A DNA stretch of 64,000 bases from Massilia eburnea (GTDB lineage: Bacteria; Pseudomonadota; Gammaproteobacteria; Burkholderiales; Burkholderiaceae_D). Shown here piece after piece: positions 11,749 to 19,824 of the stretch. The position numbers and the translations under genes are program-made. Where the stretch lies: the NCBI RefSeq assembly GCF_009720745.1, contig NZ_WNKX01000001.1:456088-520087 (forward strand). Reading direction: 5' to 3'. The number at the start of each line of letters is the position of its first letter. Position 1 is the first letter of the stretch. The notes under the pieces were generated by a model. The model did not search any database, was not told the DNA's origin, and saw nothing but the letters and a program-made list of their open reading frames with translations.

Positions 11749-12420
11749 ATGACTGACCAAACACAAGACATGGACGCCTGCTGGGGCCGCATCGGCGTCG
11801 CCGGCGACCATAGCTGCGAAATCCTCGACAAGGCCGTCCACTGCCGCAATTGCGAGGTATACGCCGGCGCCGCCATGCGCAACCTGCAGCGCCCCGTCAA
11901 CCAGGGCTACCTGCGCGAATGGGCCGAACATTTCCGGGCCCCGCGGGACGAAGGCGTGCGCCACGACAGTTCCTGCGTCGCCTTTCGCATCGGCCGCGAG
12001 TGGCTCGCCCTGCCAACCCATATGTTCCAGCAGATCGCCCCCAAAGCCATCCCGCACCGCCTGCCGCACCGCAGCGCGCGCGGCTTGCGCGGCGTGGTGA
12101 ATGCCGGCGGCAAGCTGTATCCCTGCATCTCCCTGGCCGACCTGCTGGGCATCGACGAAGCCGGCGGCGAAGCGCGCGCCGGCCGCCACACCTTCGCCCG
12201 CATGCTGCTGGTGCAATGGGAGCAGCAGACCTACGCCCTTCCGGTAGCGGAACTGCACGGCATCATCCGCTACGCCGCCGACGCGCTGAAACCGCCCGCC
12301 GCCACCATCAACAAGGGCATCGAACGCTACCTGGCCGGCGTGCTGCCGCATGAGGAGATGCAGGTAGGCTGCCTGGACGACAGCCTGCTCGGCTACCAAC
12401 TCGCGAGGACGCTGCGATGA
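11749..12420 (+). CDS. wspD: CheW-like coupling protein (WspD)
   Basis: Second CheW-domain adaptor of the operon (223 aa), longer than WspB by an N-terminal extension. The extension contains a Cys-bearing segment, CWGRIGVAGDHSCEILDKAVHCRNCEVY, with four cysteines in about 30 residues, an arrangement I recall in other WspD proteins. The CheW domain follows (VAFRIGREWLALPTHMFQQI, LRGVVNAGGKLYPCISL). It starts 15 bases after wspC and overlaps wspE by 4 bases. Whether the cysteines bind metal is not known from the sequence. Confidence 0.9.
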   Translation: MTDQTQDMDACWGRIGVAGDHSCEILDKAVHCRNCEVYAGAAMRNLQRPVNQGYLREWAEHFRAPRDEGVRHDSSCVAFRIGREWLALPTHMFQQIAPKAIPHRLPHRSARGLRGVVNAGGKLYPCISLADLLGIDEAGGEARAGRHTFARMLLVQWEQQTYALPVAELHGIIRYAADALKPPAATINKGIERYLAGVLPHEEMQVGCLDDSLLGYQLARTLR

Positions 12421-14699
12421 GCGACAAGAAGGATGACCTGAGCCAGTTCTCCATGCTGGACCTGTTTCGCATGGAAGCGGACAGCCAGACCCAGATCCTG
12501 ACCGACGGCCTGCTGGCCTTTGAGCGCCGCAACGACCCGGCTGCCGTGGAATCGATGATGCGGGCCGCGCATTCGATCAAGGGCGCCGCCTCGATCGTCG
12601 GCCTGGAGATGGTGGTGCAGCTGGCGCACGGCATGGAGGACGCCTTCATCGCCGCCCAGGCGGGCAAGTTGAAACTCACGCCGAACCGCGTGGACGCGTT
12701 GCTGGCAGCAGTGGACCTGATCGTACAATGCTCGCGCGTCAATGGCGACCTGAATGCCTGGCTGGCGGCCAACGGCGCGCAGGTCAGCAAGACCATGAAC
12801 GAAGTGCAAAGCATCGCCTTCCTGCCGGAGCCGGTCATGCTGGCGCCAGCCCCGGCGCCATCGCCGGCCGCTACGCCGCCGGCACTCGTCCCAACCGGCA
12901 ACGACGCCGACGCGCCCGCTGCGGCAGCCGAAGTTGTGCCCGAGCAGCCGGTCCCCGGCCGCACGCTGCCGCCGATGAAATCCGCGCAAAACTTCGACCG
13001 CCTGCTTGCGCTGGCCAGCGAAGCGCGCATCAACGCCCACCAGTTGCATCCCCTGATCCAGGGCATGCAGCGCTACAAGCGCAACCAGGCCGCCCTGTTC
13101 GCGGTGCTGGAAGAAGTGATGGAAGCCGCCTCCCGCACCAGCGACCCGGCGCTGAAAGAAAAGGCGCTGCTGTCAATTCAGAAAAGCCAGCCGCTCAAGC
13201 AGTTCATGCTCGAGCACATCACCGACATGGAAAACTATGAGCGGCGCCTGCTGACCGGCAGCGAGAACATGGTCGAGGAAGTGCTGGCACTGCGCATGCG
13301 GCCATTCCGCGACGGCATCCAGCACTTCCCGCGCATGGTGCGCGACCTGGCGCGCAGCCTTGGCAAGGATGTCGTGCTGCGCGTCGAAGGCGAAGACACC
13401 CTGGTCGACCGCGACATCCTGCTGCGCATTGAGAGCCCGCTGAACCACATGCTGCGCAACGCCGTCGACCACGGCATGGAGAGCGCCGGAGAAAGGCTGG
13501 CCGCAGGCAAGCCCGCCACCGGCACCATCGTCATGGAAGCGCGCCACCGCGCCGGCATGCTGAATATCGAGATCAGCGACGACGGCCGCGGGGTCGATCC
13601 CGAAAAAATCCGCCGCACCGTGATCGAGCGCAAGATGGCCAGCGAACAGATGGTGGCCGCCATGTCGCAGCCGGAGCTGATGGAGTTCCTGTTCCTGCCC
13701 GCCTTCAGCCTGAAGGGCGGCATCACCGAGATCTCCGGCCGCGGCGTAGGCCTGGATATCGTGCACGACACCATCCGCCAGCAAAACGGCACGGTGCGCA
13801 TCGAGTCCGAACTTGGCAAAGGCTTTCGCACTTCGATCACCCTGCCACTGACGCAATCGATCGTGCGCGCCCTGGTGGTGGACGTCAAAGGCGAGGCTTA
13901 CGCCGTCCCCATCGTCAAGGTGGAACGCATCATCAAGGTGCCGCAGGACGCCGTGCACACCCTGGAAAACAAGCAGTTTTTCGACCACGACGGCGAGCAC
14001 CTCGGCCTGGTCGCTGCCGCCCAGGTGCTGGAACTGGGCGACATGGAGCATGCCGACGAATTGTCCGTGGTCGTCATCGGCGGCAACGCCAGGCGCTACG
14101 CCCTGGTGGTGGACAAGATTCGCGGCGAGGAAAGCCTGGCCGTACAAGCCATCGACCCGGTATTCGGGAAAATGCGCGACATCTCCGCCGCCGCCCTGCT
14201 GGACGATGGCGAGCCTGTGCTGATCCTGGACGTGCCCGACCTGTTGCTTTCCATTGAAAAGCTGCTGGAAGAAGGCGGCCTGCACCAACTTGCGCACGCA
14301 GACCATGCCGGACGGCGTAGAATGAAACGCATCCTTGTCGTGGACGATTCGCTCACGGTGCGCGAAATGGAGCGCAAATTGCTGGCCGGGCGCGGTTTTG
14401 AAGTGGACATCGCGGTCGACGGCATCGACGGCTGGAACGTGGTGCGCAGCGGCGACTACGACCTGGTCATCACCGACGTCGACATGCCGCGCATGGATGG
14501 CATAGAACTGGTCAACCTGATCAAGAAGGACCTGCACTTGCACAAACTGCCCGTGATGATCGTGTCCTACAAAGACCGGCCGGAAGACCGCGCACGCGGT
14601 TTGGCCGCAGGGGCCGACTATTACCTGACCAAGGGCAGCTTCCACGACGAGACGCTGCTTGACGCGGTATCCGACCTGATAGGCGACGCCTACCGATGA
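12417..14699 (+). CDS. wspE: Hybrid CheA-type histidine kinase with receiver domain (WspE)
   Basis: Central kinase of the Wsp system (760 aa); it phosphorylates the diguanylate cyclase WspR and the esterase WspF. Domain order: HPt domain with phospho-histidine H52 in AAHSIKGAAS; an Ala/Pro linker; a dimerisation and ATPase core (NHMLRNAVDHGME, SDDGRGVD, GRGVGLDIV); a CheW-like regulatory domain; and a C-terminal receiver starting at residue 636 (RILVVDDSLTVRE) with acceptor D687 in ITDVDMP. The fused receiver distinguishes WspE from classical CheA. Both ends overlap neighbours by 4 bases. Confidence 0.94.
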   Translation: MSDKKDDLSQFSMLDLFRMEADSQTQILTDGLLAFERRNDPAAVESMMRAAHSIKGAASIVGLEMVVQLAHGMEDAFIAAQAGKLKLTPNRVDALLAAVDLIVQCSRVNGDLNAWLAANGAQVSKTMNEVQSIAFLPEPVMLAPAPAPSPAATPPALVPTGNDADAPAAAAEVVPEQPVPGRTLPPMKSAQNFDRLLALASEARINAHQLHPLIQGMQRYKRNQAALFAVLEEVMEAASRTSDPALKEKALLSIQKSQPLKQFMLEHITDMENYERRLLTGSENMVEEVLALRMRPFRDGIQHFPRMVRDLARSLGKDVVLRVEGEDTLVDRDILLRIESPLNHMLRNAVDHGMESAGERLAAGKPATGTIVMEARHRAGMLNIEISDDGRGVDPEKIRRTVIERKMASEQMVAAMSQPELMEFLFLPAFSLKGGITEISGRGVGLDIVHDTIRQQNGTVRIESELGKGFRTSITLPLTQSIVRALVVDVKGEAYAVPIVKVERIIKVPQDAVHTLENKQFFDHDGEHLGLVAAAQVLELGDMEHADELSVVVIGGNARRYALVVDKIRGEESLAVQAIDPVFGKMRDISAAALLDDGEPVLILDVPDLLLSIEKLLEEGGLHQLAHADHAGRRRMKRILVVDDSLTVREMERKLLAGRGFEVDIAVDGIDGWNVVRSGDYDLVITDVDMPRMDGIELVNLIKKDLHLHKLPVMIVSYKDRPEDRARGLAAGADYYLTKGSFHDETLLDAVSDLIGDAYR

Positions 14700-15724
14700 G
14701 GATCGCCATCGCCAACGATGTCCCGATGGCGGCCGAAGCGCTGCGGCGCGTGATCGCCAGCACGCAGGAACACCAGCTGGCCTGGATCGCCCGCACCGGA
14801 CTGGAAGCGGTGCAAAAATGCTGCATCGACCGGCCTGACCTGATCCTGATGGACCTGAACATGCCCGAGCTGGACGGGGTAGAGGCGACGCGCCGCATCA
14901 TGGAAGAATGCCCCTGCGCCATCCTGGTGGTGACAGGGCGCCCGCAGGACAACGTCAACCAGGTCTTCCGCGCCCTGGGCGCCGGCGCGCTGGACGTGAC
15001 GGCGACCCCGGTGCTGCAAGGGCAGCAAGGCGGCGACGCCGAGCTTCTGCACAAGATCAAGACCATGGACAAGCTGATACGCCACAGCGGCGGCAGCCAG
15101 TCCATGTCGCCGCGCCGCAACGTCTCGCTACCCGAACCGCGCGAAGGCGTGATCGACACCCTGGTGGCCATTGGCGCCTCCACCGGAGGACCGATGGCTG
15201 TGGCGCGCATCCTCGCCGGCTGGACACCGCCGCCCAATTGCGCCGTGGTGGTGGTCCAGCACATCGACGAAAACTTCGCCGACCACTTTGCCAAATGGCT
15301 TTCCGAACAGCTGGCCGTACCGGTGCGCGCAATTGAGAACCGCACTTTGTTGCAAGGAGGTATAGTCATGGTCGCAAAAAGCAACGACCACCTCGTACTG
15401 GATGAAAAATACCAACTAGGTTACGATGCCAACCCAAAGGATTATGCATACCGGCCTTCGGTTGACGTGTTTTTCAACTGCGTGGCCCAGCACTGGAAAG
15501 GCGATGCGGTCGGCGTGCTGCTGACCGGCATGGGGCGCGATGGCGCCGAAGGCCTTCTGGCAATGCGCCGCGCGGGCAAGCACACCATCGCCCAGGACCA
15601 GGCCAGTTGCGCGGTCTATGGCATGCCGCGCGCCGCGGTGGAGCTGGATGCGGCGCAAACTATCCTGCCTCTCGAAAAGATCGGCCCATTCCTGCGCAGC
15701 ACGATCGGAGGCAAACTGATTTAA
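14696..15724 (+). CDS. wspF: CheB-type receptor methylesterase (WspF)
   Basis: Response regulator and methylesterase (342 aa) that demethylates WspA and resets signalling; in Pseudomonas its loss locks WspR active and gives wrinkly colonies. The receiver has acceptor D53 in ILMDLNMPELDG. The C-terminal CheB domain has the catalytic serine S162 in GASTGGP and the conserved LLTGMGRDGAEGLL. All key residues are intact, so the pathway should be adaptable, not constitutively on. The start overlaps wspE by 4 bases; wspR follows 9 bases later with its own ribosome site (AAAGGAAAG). Confidence 0.94.
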   Translation: MRIAIANDVPMAAEALRRVIASTQEHQLAWIARTGLEAVQKCCIDRPDLILMDLNMPELDGVEATRRIMEECPCAILVVTGRPQDNVNQVFRALGAGALDVTATPVLQGQQGGDAELLHKIKTMDKLIRHSGGSQSMSPRRNVSLPEPREGVIDTLVAIGASTGGPMAVARILAGWTPPPNCAVVVVQHIDENFADHFAKWLSEQLAVPVRAIENRTLLQGGIVMVAKSNDHLVLDEKYQLGYDANPKDYAYRPSVDVFFNCVAQHWKGDAVGVLLTGMGRDGAEGLLAMRRAGKHTIAQDQASCAVYGMPRAAVELDAAQTILPLEKIGPFLRSTIGGKLI

Positions 15725-15733
15725 AGGAAAGCG

Positions 15734-16750
15734 ATGTCGTACGACCTCACCTTGAACCCGGATACCGAACCAAGCCTGACCAACTTCAAGGTACGCGTGC
15801 TGCTGGTGGACGACCAGTTGATCATCGTGGAAGCCGTGCGGCGCATGCTGGCCGACCAGGAAGATATCGAATTCCACTTCACCACCGACGCACGCGAAGC
15901 CATCGCCTGCGCCAACGCGCTGCAGCCTACCGTCATCCTGCAGGACCTGGTGATGCCGGAAGTGGACGGCTTTGAGCTGATCCGCCGCTTCCGCAACGAA
16001 GAAATGCTGGCCCATGTGCCGATCATCGTGCTGTCCGCCCGCGAAGACCCCAAGCTGAAGGCCCACGGATTTGCCGTCGGCGCCAACGACTACCTGGTCA
16101 AGCTGCCGGACAAGCTGGAACTGCTGGCGCGCGTGCGCCACCACTCCAACGCCCACATCCACCGCCTGCAACGCGACCAGGCCTTCCGCTTCCTGCGCGA
16201 GAGCCAGCAGAAGCTGGCCGCCGCCAATGTGGAGCTGCAAAAGCTGGCCGCCCTCGACCCGCTGACCGGCATCGCCAACCGCCGCCGCTTCGACGAGACC
16301 CTGGTGCTGGAATGGCAGCGCGGACAGCGCGACAAGACCCCGCTGTCGCTGCTGATGGTCGACGTCGACCACTTCAAGCACTACAACGACAGCTACGGCC
16401 ACCCCGCCGGCGACCTGGCCCTGAAGAAGGTCGCCGCGGTCCTGACCGAAAACCTGAAGCGGCCGGCCGACCTGGTCACGCGCTACGGCGGCGAAGAATT
16501 CGCCATCATCCTGCCGGAAACCGACAGCGACGGCGCCATGAGCGTGGCCAAGGACTGCCTGCGCCACCTGTCGAACCTGGGAATCGAAAACACCAGGGCA
16601 ACGCCCAACGGGCTGCTGACGATGTCGATCGGGGTGCACACCGTCGTGCCGCATAAACCGCTGACCTGGCAGGAACTGGTCGCCGCCGCCGACCGCGCTC
16701 TCTACGCCGCCAAGGCCGAAGGCCGCAACCGCGTCATCCAAGCATCGTGA
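15734..16750 (+). CDS. wspR: Response regulator diguanylate cyclase (WspR)
   Basis: Output of the Wsp system: phosphorylation makes it synthesise c-di-GMP from two GTP, favouring biofilm formation. The 338 aa comprise a receiver (VRVLLVDDQL, acceptor D71), a coiled-coil stalk (about 145-175) and a GGDEF domain. The active-site motif GGEEF is at residues 252-256. An intact product-inhibition site RPAD is at 243-246, five residues upstream. So it should be active and feedback-inhibited. It is the last gene of the operon; a long palindrome begins 3 bases after its stop. Confidence 0.95.
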   Translation: MSYDLTLNPDTEPSLTNFKVRVLLVDDQLIIVEAVRRMLADQEDIEFHFTTDAREAIACANALQPTVILQDLVMPEVDGFELIRRFRNEEMLAHVPIIVLSAREDPKLKAHGFAVGANDYLVKLPDKLELLARVRHHSNAHIHRLQRDQAFRFLRESQQKLAAANVELQKLAALDPLTGIANRRRFDETLVLEWQRGQRDKTPLSLLMVDVDHFKHYNDSYGHPAGDLALKKVAAVLTENLKRPADLVTRYGGEEFAIILPETDSDGAMSVAKDCLRHLSNLGIENTRATPNGLLTMSIGVHTVVPHKPLTWQELVAAADRALYAAKAEGRNRVIQAS

Positions 16751-16752
16751 AA

Positions 16753-16836
16753 GCCGGGGGCGAAAAAAGGGGACGTACCCCTTTAAATGGAGAATTACCC
16801 ATTTAAAGGGGTACGTCCCCTTTTTCCGCCCCCGGC
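16753..16836. repeat. 38-bp-arm palindrome between convergent wspR and murB
   Basis: Two 38-base arms (16753-16790 and 16799-16836) pair with a single mismatch around an 8-base loop. Each arm carries a GC block (GCCGGGGGCG), an A or T run, the core GGGGACGTACCCC and TTTAAATGG. The element fills the space between the wspR stop (16750) and the murB stop (16839). It can act as a terminator in both directions, because GC stems with T-runs are present on both strands. Such cores resemble REP-type intergenic repeats, but no transposase is nearby. Confidence 0.9.
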
Positions 16837-16838
16837 AT

Positions 16839-17864
16839 TTAAATGAATACTGGCTCCGGCTCGAGCATGACGCCGTAGCGGGCGCAGACGTCGGCCTGGA
16901 TGGCGGCCGCCAGCGCTTGCACTTCGGCGCCGCTGGCGCCGCCGTTATTCACCAGCACCAGCGCCTGTTTCGGATAGACGCCGGCGGCGCCCATACTGCG
17001 CCCTTTCCAGCCGCATTGGTCGATCAGCCAGCCTGCCGCCAGTTTTTCGCTGCCGTCGGGCTGGCGGTGATGCACCAGCGTCGGGAACTGCTCGAGCAGC
17101 GCAGCGCACTGCTCGGCGCTGACCACAGGATTCTTGAAGAAGCTGCCGGCATTGCCGATCTGCGCGGGATCCGGCAGCTTGCGGCGGCGAATGGCGATGA
17201 CGGTGTCGGCCACTTGCTGCGGCGTCGGGGCGGCGATGCCCTGCTCCGCGACGGCGTTGGCCAGTTCCGCATAGCGCAAATTCGGCTGCCAGGCGCGCGG
17301 CAGGGCGAAACTGACGTCCAGGATGATCAGCTCCCGCCCTTCGTGCTTGAATACGCTGTCGCGGTAGGCGAAACGGCAAGCGGCGCCGTCCATCACGCGC
17401 ACTTCGCCGGTAGCGGGATCGAACGCGCTCAGCGAGAGGAAATAGTCCTTGGTTTCCGCCCCATACGCCCCAATATTCTGGATCGGTGCTGCGCCCACGG
17501 TGCCGGGGATCAGCGACAGGTTTTCCAGCCCGCCCACGCCTTGCGCCAGCGTCCACTGCACGAAGTCGTGCCAGGTTTCGCCGGCGGCGGCGCGCACGTG
17601 GTGGTGGGTCGCGGTGCCGGCCAGGATTTCGCGGCCTTCCAGCGCGATGTGCAGCACCAGGCCCGGGAAGTCGCGCGTCAGCAGCAGGTTGCTGCCGCCG
17701 CCGAGCACCAGGCGCGGCATGGCGGCCAGCTGCGCATCGGCCAGGGCGGCGCGCAAGTCGTCCACCGATGTCACGCGCAGGTAATGTTTGGCGCGTACAT
17801 CAATACGGAAGGTATTTAAATGCTTTAGTGGGTGGTCGTGCTGGAGAATTTCGGGGAAAGGCAT
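16839..17864 (-). CDS. murB: UDP-N-acetylenolpyruvoylglucosamine reductase
   Basis: FAD enzyme (341 aa) that reduces UDP-GlcNAc-enolpyruvate to UDP-MurNAc in peptidoglycan synthesis. The FAD-binding blocks PRLVLGGGSNLL and LSLIPGTVGAAPIQNIGAYG are clear, as is the catalytic-serine region PDPAQIGNAGSFFKNPVV near the C-terminus. The protein is of the E. coli type I MurB length. It stands alone here, convergent with wspR and divergent from yajQ. Confidence 0.97.
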   Translation of the reverse strand: MPFPEILQHDHPLKHLNTFRIDVRAKHYLRVTSVDDLRAALADAQLAAMPRLVLGGGSNLLLTRDFPGLVLHIALEGREILAGTATHHHVRAAAGETWHDFVQWTLAQGVGGLENLSLIPGTVGAAPIQNIGAYGAETKDYFLSLSAFDPATGEVRVMDGAACRFAYRDSVFKHEGRELIILDVSFALPRAWQPNLRYAELANAVAEQGIAAPTPQQVADTVIAIRRRKLPDPAQIGNAGSFFKNPVVSAEQCAALLEQFPTLVHHRQPDGSEKLAAGWLIDQCGWKGRSMGAAGVYPKQALVLVNNGGASGAEVQALAAAIQADVCARYGVMLEPEPVFI

Positions 17865-17886
17865 GGGCAGATCAAGTTTTTGCTCG

Positions 17887-17892
17887 ATTATA
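17887..17892 (-). promoter_or_regulatory. Candidate -10 element of murB
   Basis: TATAAT read on the minus strand, 23 bases before the murB start. The -35 region is poor, so confidence is low. On the plus strand the same intergenic gap (17865-17998) holds TAAAAT at 17938-17943 as a weak -10 candidate for yajQ. Confidence 0.35.
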
Positions 17893-17998
17893 GTGCAATT
17901 ATGACAAAAACGACCGAGCGTTCGCTTGTTTGTCCGTTAAAATGTCGCTTCTTTTGAGTCCGCCCTCTGGGCGGTTGCTTCATTGTAAAGGAAAGAAT

Positions 17999-18484
17999 AT
18001 GCCATCGTTTGACGTAGTATCCGAAGCGGACATGTTCGAGGTGCGCAACGCCGTCGACCAAAGCAACAAGGAAATCTCGACCCGCTTCGACTTCAAGGGC
18101 AGCGATGCGCGCGTTGAACAAAAAGAAAACGACCTGACGGCATTTGCCGATTCGGAGTTCCAGCTTGGCCAGGTGCGCGATGTGCTGACCAACAAGCTGG
18201 CCAAACGCAAGGTCGACGTGCGCTTCCTCGACGAAGGCAAGGTAGAGAAAATTGGTGGGGACAAAGTCAAGCAGGTCATCAAGGTGAAAAACGGTCTCGA
18301 TTCCGATACCGCGAAAAAGATCACCAAGGTTATCAAGGAAAGCAAGATGAAGGTCCAGGCCAGCATCCAGGGCGAGTCGGTGCGCGTGAGCGGCGCCAAG
18401 CGCGACGACCTGCAGGCTGCGATGCAGCTGCTGCGTAAGGACGTGCCGGACACGCCACTGGAATTCAATAATTTCCGCGATTGA
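17999..18484 (+). CDS. yajQ: YajQ family nucleotide-binding protein
   Basis: Small cytoplasmic protein of 161 aa ([15 protein letters not shown] start; conserved [13 protein letters not shown] and [21 protein letters not shown]). Members in Xanthomonas and Pseudomonas have been reported to bind c-di-GMP and act with a LysR-type regulator; others bind different nucleotides. The ATG at 17999 is preceded by AAAGGAAAG and gives the standard family start; the frame is open 23 codons further upstream without a ribosome site. It lies about 1.2 kb from the c-di-GMP-producing wspR gene. The next gene starts 13 bases after it. Confidence 0.95.
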   Translation: MPSFDVVSEADMFEVRNAVDQSNKEISTRFDFKGSDARVEQKENDLTAFADSEFQLGQVRDVLTNKLAKRKVDVRFLDEGKVEKIGGDKVKQVIKVKNGLDSDTAKKITKVIKESKMKVQASIQGESVRVSGAKRDDLQAAMQLLRKDVPDTPLEFNNFRD

Positions 18485-18497
18485 TCGAAGGACTGTA

Positions 18498-19757
18498 ATG
18501 AAACGTGTTGACGATTTCCGCCTCAAGTTTGGCGACAAAGAGTATGTGCCAATCATGATCGGCGGGATGGGCGTGGACATTTCCACGACCGAACTGGCGC
18601 TGGAAGCGGCGCGCCTTGGCGGCATCGGCCATATTTCCGATGCGATGGTGGAGGATGTCTCGGACCGCAAGTTCGACACCACTTTCGTCAAGGACAAGAC
18701 CAAGCTGTATAAGCACAACATCAATAATATGGACAAGTCCGAGGTGCAGTTCGACCTCGGCCGCCTGGCTGAAGCACAGCGCCGCCACATCGGCGACACC
18801 ATGCAGCGCAAGGAAGGCCCTGGCCTGATCTTCGTAAACTGCATGGAAAAGCTGACCATGAACGGTCCGAAGGAAACCCTGCGCACCCGCCTGAACGCGG
18901 CGCTGGACGCTGGCATCGACGGCATCACCCTGTCGGCCGGCCTGCACTTCGGTTCCTTCGCGCTGATGGCCGACCATCCGCGCTTCCGCGAGGCGAAGCT
19001 GGGCATCATCGTGTCCTCCGTGCGCGCGCTGCAGATCTTCCTGCGCAAGAACCAGAAGCTGAACCGCCTGCCCGACTACGTGATCGTGGAAGGCCCGCTG
19101 GCCGGCGGCCACCTGGGCTTCGGGCTGGAAGACTGGAAGGAATTCGACCTGCACCAGATCGTGCAGGAGATCCTGGACTACATGAAGGCGGAAAACCTGG
19201 ACGTGCCAGTGATCGCCGCTGGCGGCGTGTTCACCGGCAGCGACGCTGTGTCCTTCCTGGAAATGGGCGCGGCCGGCGTGCAGGTGGCGACCCGCTTTAC
19301 CGTGACCAAGGAATGCGGCCTGCCTGACGATGTGAAGCAGGAATACTTCAAGGCGACCGAGGACGACGTGATCGTCAATGGCATTTCGCCTACCGGTTAT
19401 CCGATGCGCATGCTGAAGAGCACTCCAGCGATCGGCGCCGGCATCCGTCCCGGCTGCGAATCCTACGGCTACCTGCTCGATGCGACCGGCAACTGTGCTT
19501 ACATCAATTCGTATAATCGCGAAGTGGTGGCGAACGGCGGCAGCGACAAGGGCATCAAGGTGATGGACAAGACTTGCCTGTGCACCCACATGCGCAACTT
19601 CAACTGCTGGACTTGCGGTCATTACACCTACCGCCTGAAGGACACTTCATTCAAGAAGCCGGATGGTTCCTACCAGCTGCTGACGGCGGAACATGTGTTC
19701 AAGGACTACCAGTTCTCGACCGATAATTCTATAGCTTTACCTGAGAAAGAGTTCTAA
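18498..19757 (+). CDS. FMN-dependent nitronate monooxygenase-like oxidoreductase
   Basis: TIM-barrel flavoprotein of the nitronate monooxygenase / 2-nitropropane dioxygenase family (419 aa). Visible blocks are PIMIGGMGVDIST at the N-terminus, EGPLAGGHLGFG in the phosphate-binding region, and VPVIAAGGVFTGSDAVSFLEMGAAGVQ. The length exceeds the usual 320-360 aa because of a C-terminal extension with a cysteine cluster (C360, C362, C370, C373). The substrate cannot be told from the sequence; nitronate oxidation or another ene-type flavin reaction is possible. It is probably co-transcribed with yajQ. Confidence 0.82.
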   Translation: MKRVDDFRLKFGDKEYVPIMIGGMGVDISTTELALEAARLGGIGHISDAMVEDVSDRKFDTTFVKDKTKLYKHNINNMDKSEVQFDLGRLAEAQRRHIGDTMQRKEGPGLIFVNCMEKLTMNGPKETLRTRLNAALDAGIDGITLSAGLHFGSFALMADHPRFREAKLGIIVSSVRALQIFLRKNQKLNRLPDYVIVEGPLAGGHLGFGLEDWKEFDLHQIVQEILDYMKAENLDVPVIAAGGVFTGSDAVSFLEMGAAGVQVATRFTVTKECGLPDDVKQEYFKATEDDVIVNGISPTGYPMRMLKSTPAIGAGIRPGCESYGYLLDATGNCAYINSYNREVVANGGSDKGIKVMDKTCLCTHMRNFNCWTCGHYTYRLKDTSFKKPDGSYQLLTAEHVFKDYQFSTDNSIALPEKEF

Positions 19758-19770
19758 TACAGCTTGCCAA

Positions 19771-19822
19771 AACCCGGTACGGCGGGGTCAGACCCTTGGG
19801 TCTGACCCAGGTTTACCGGGTT
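19771..19822. repeat. Palindrome with GGGTCAGACCC core between convergent genes
   Basis: Outer arms AACCCGGTA / TACCGGGTT and inner arms GGGTCAGACCC / GGGTCTGACCC around a 2-base loop, with a 5-base internal bulge on each side. It fills the gap between the stop at 19757 and the opposing stop at 19825. It is similar in placement to, but different in sequence from, the palindrome at 16753-16836. It may serve as a two-way terminator and resembles REP-type repeats. Confidence 0.85.
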
Positions 19823-19824
19823 AA

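Noticed and set aside
13173..14645. 490-codon antisense frame opposite wspE
   Set aside because: Shadow frame rich in His, Gln, Val and Asp with no family; wspE is fully supported.
16753..19822. Insertion sequence bounded by the two palindromes
   Set aside because: The two palindromes differ in sequence, no transposase lies between them, and murB and yajQ are ordinary core genes.
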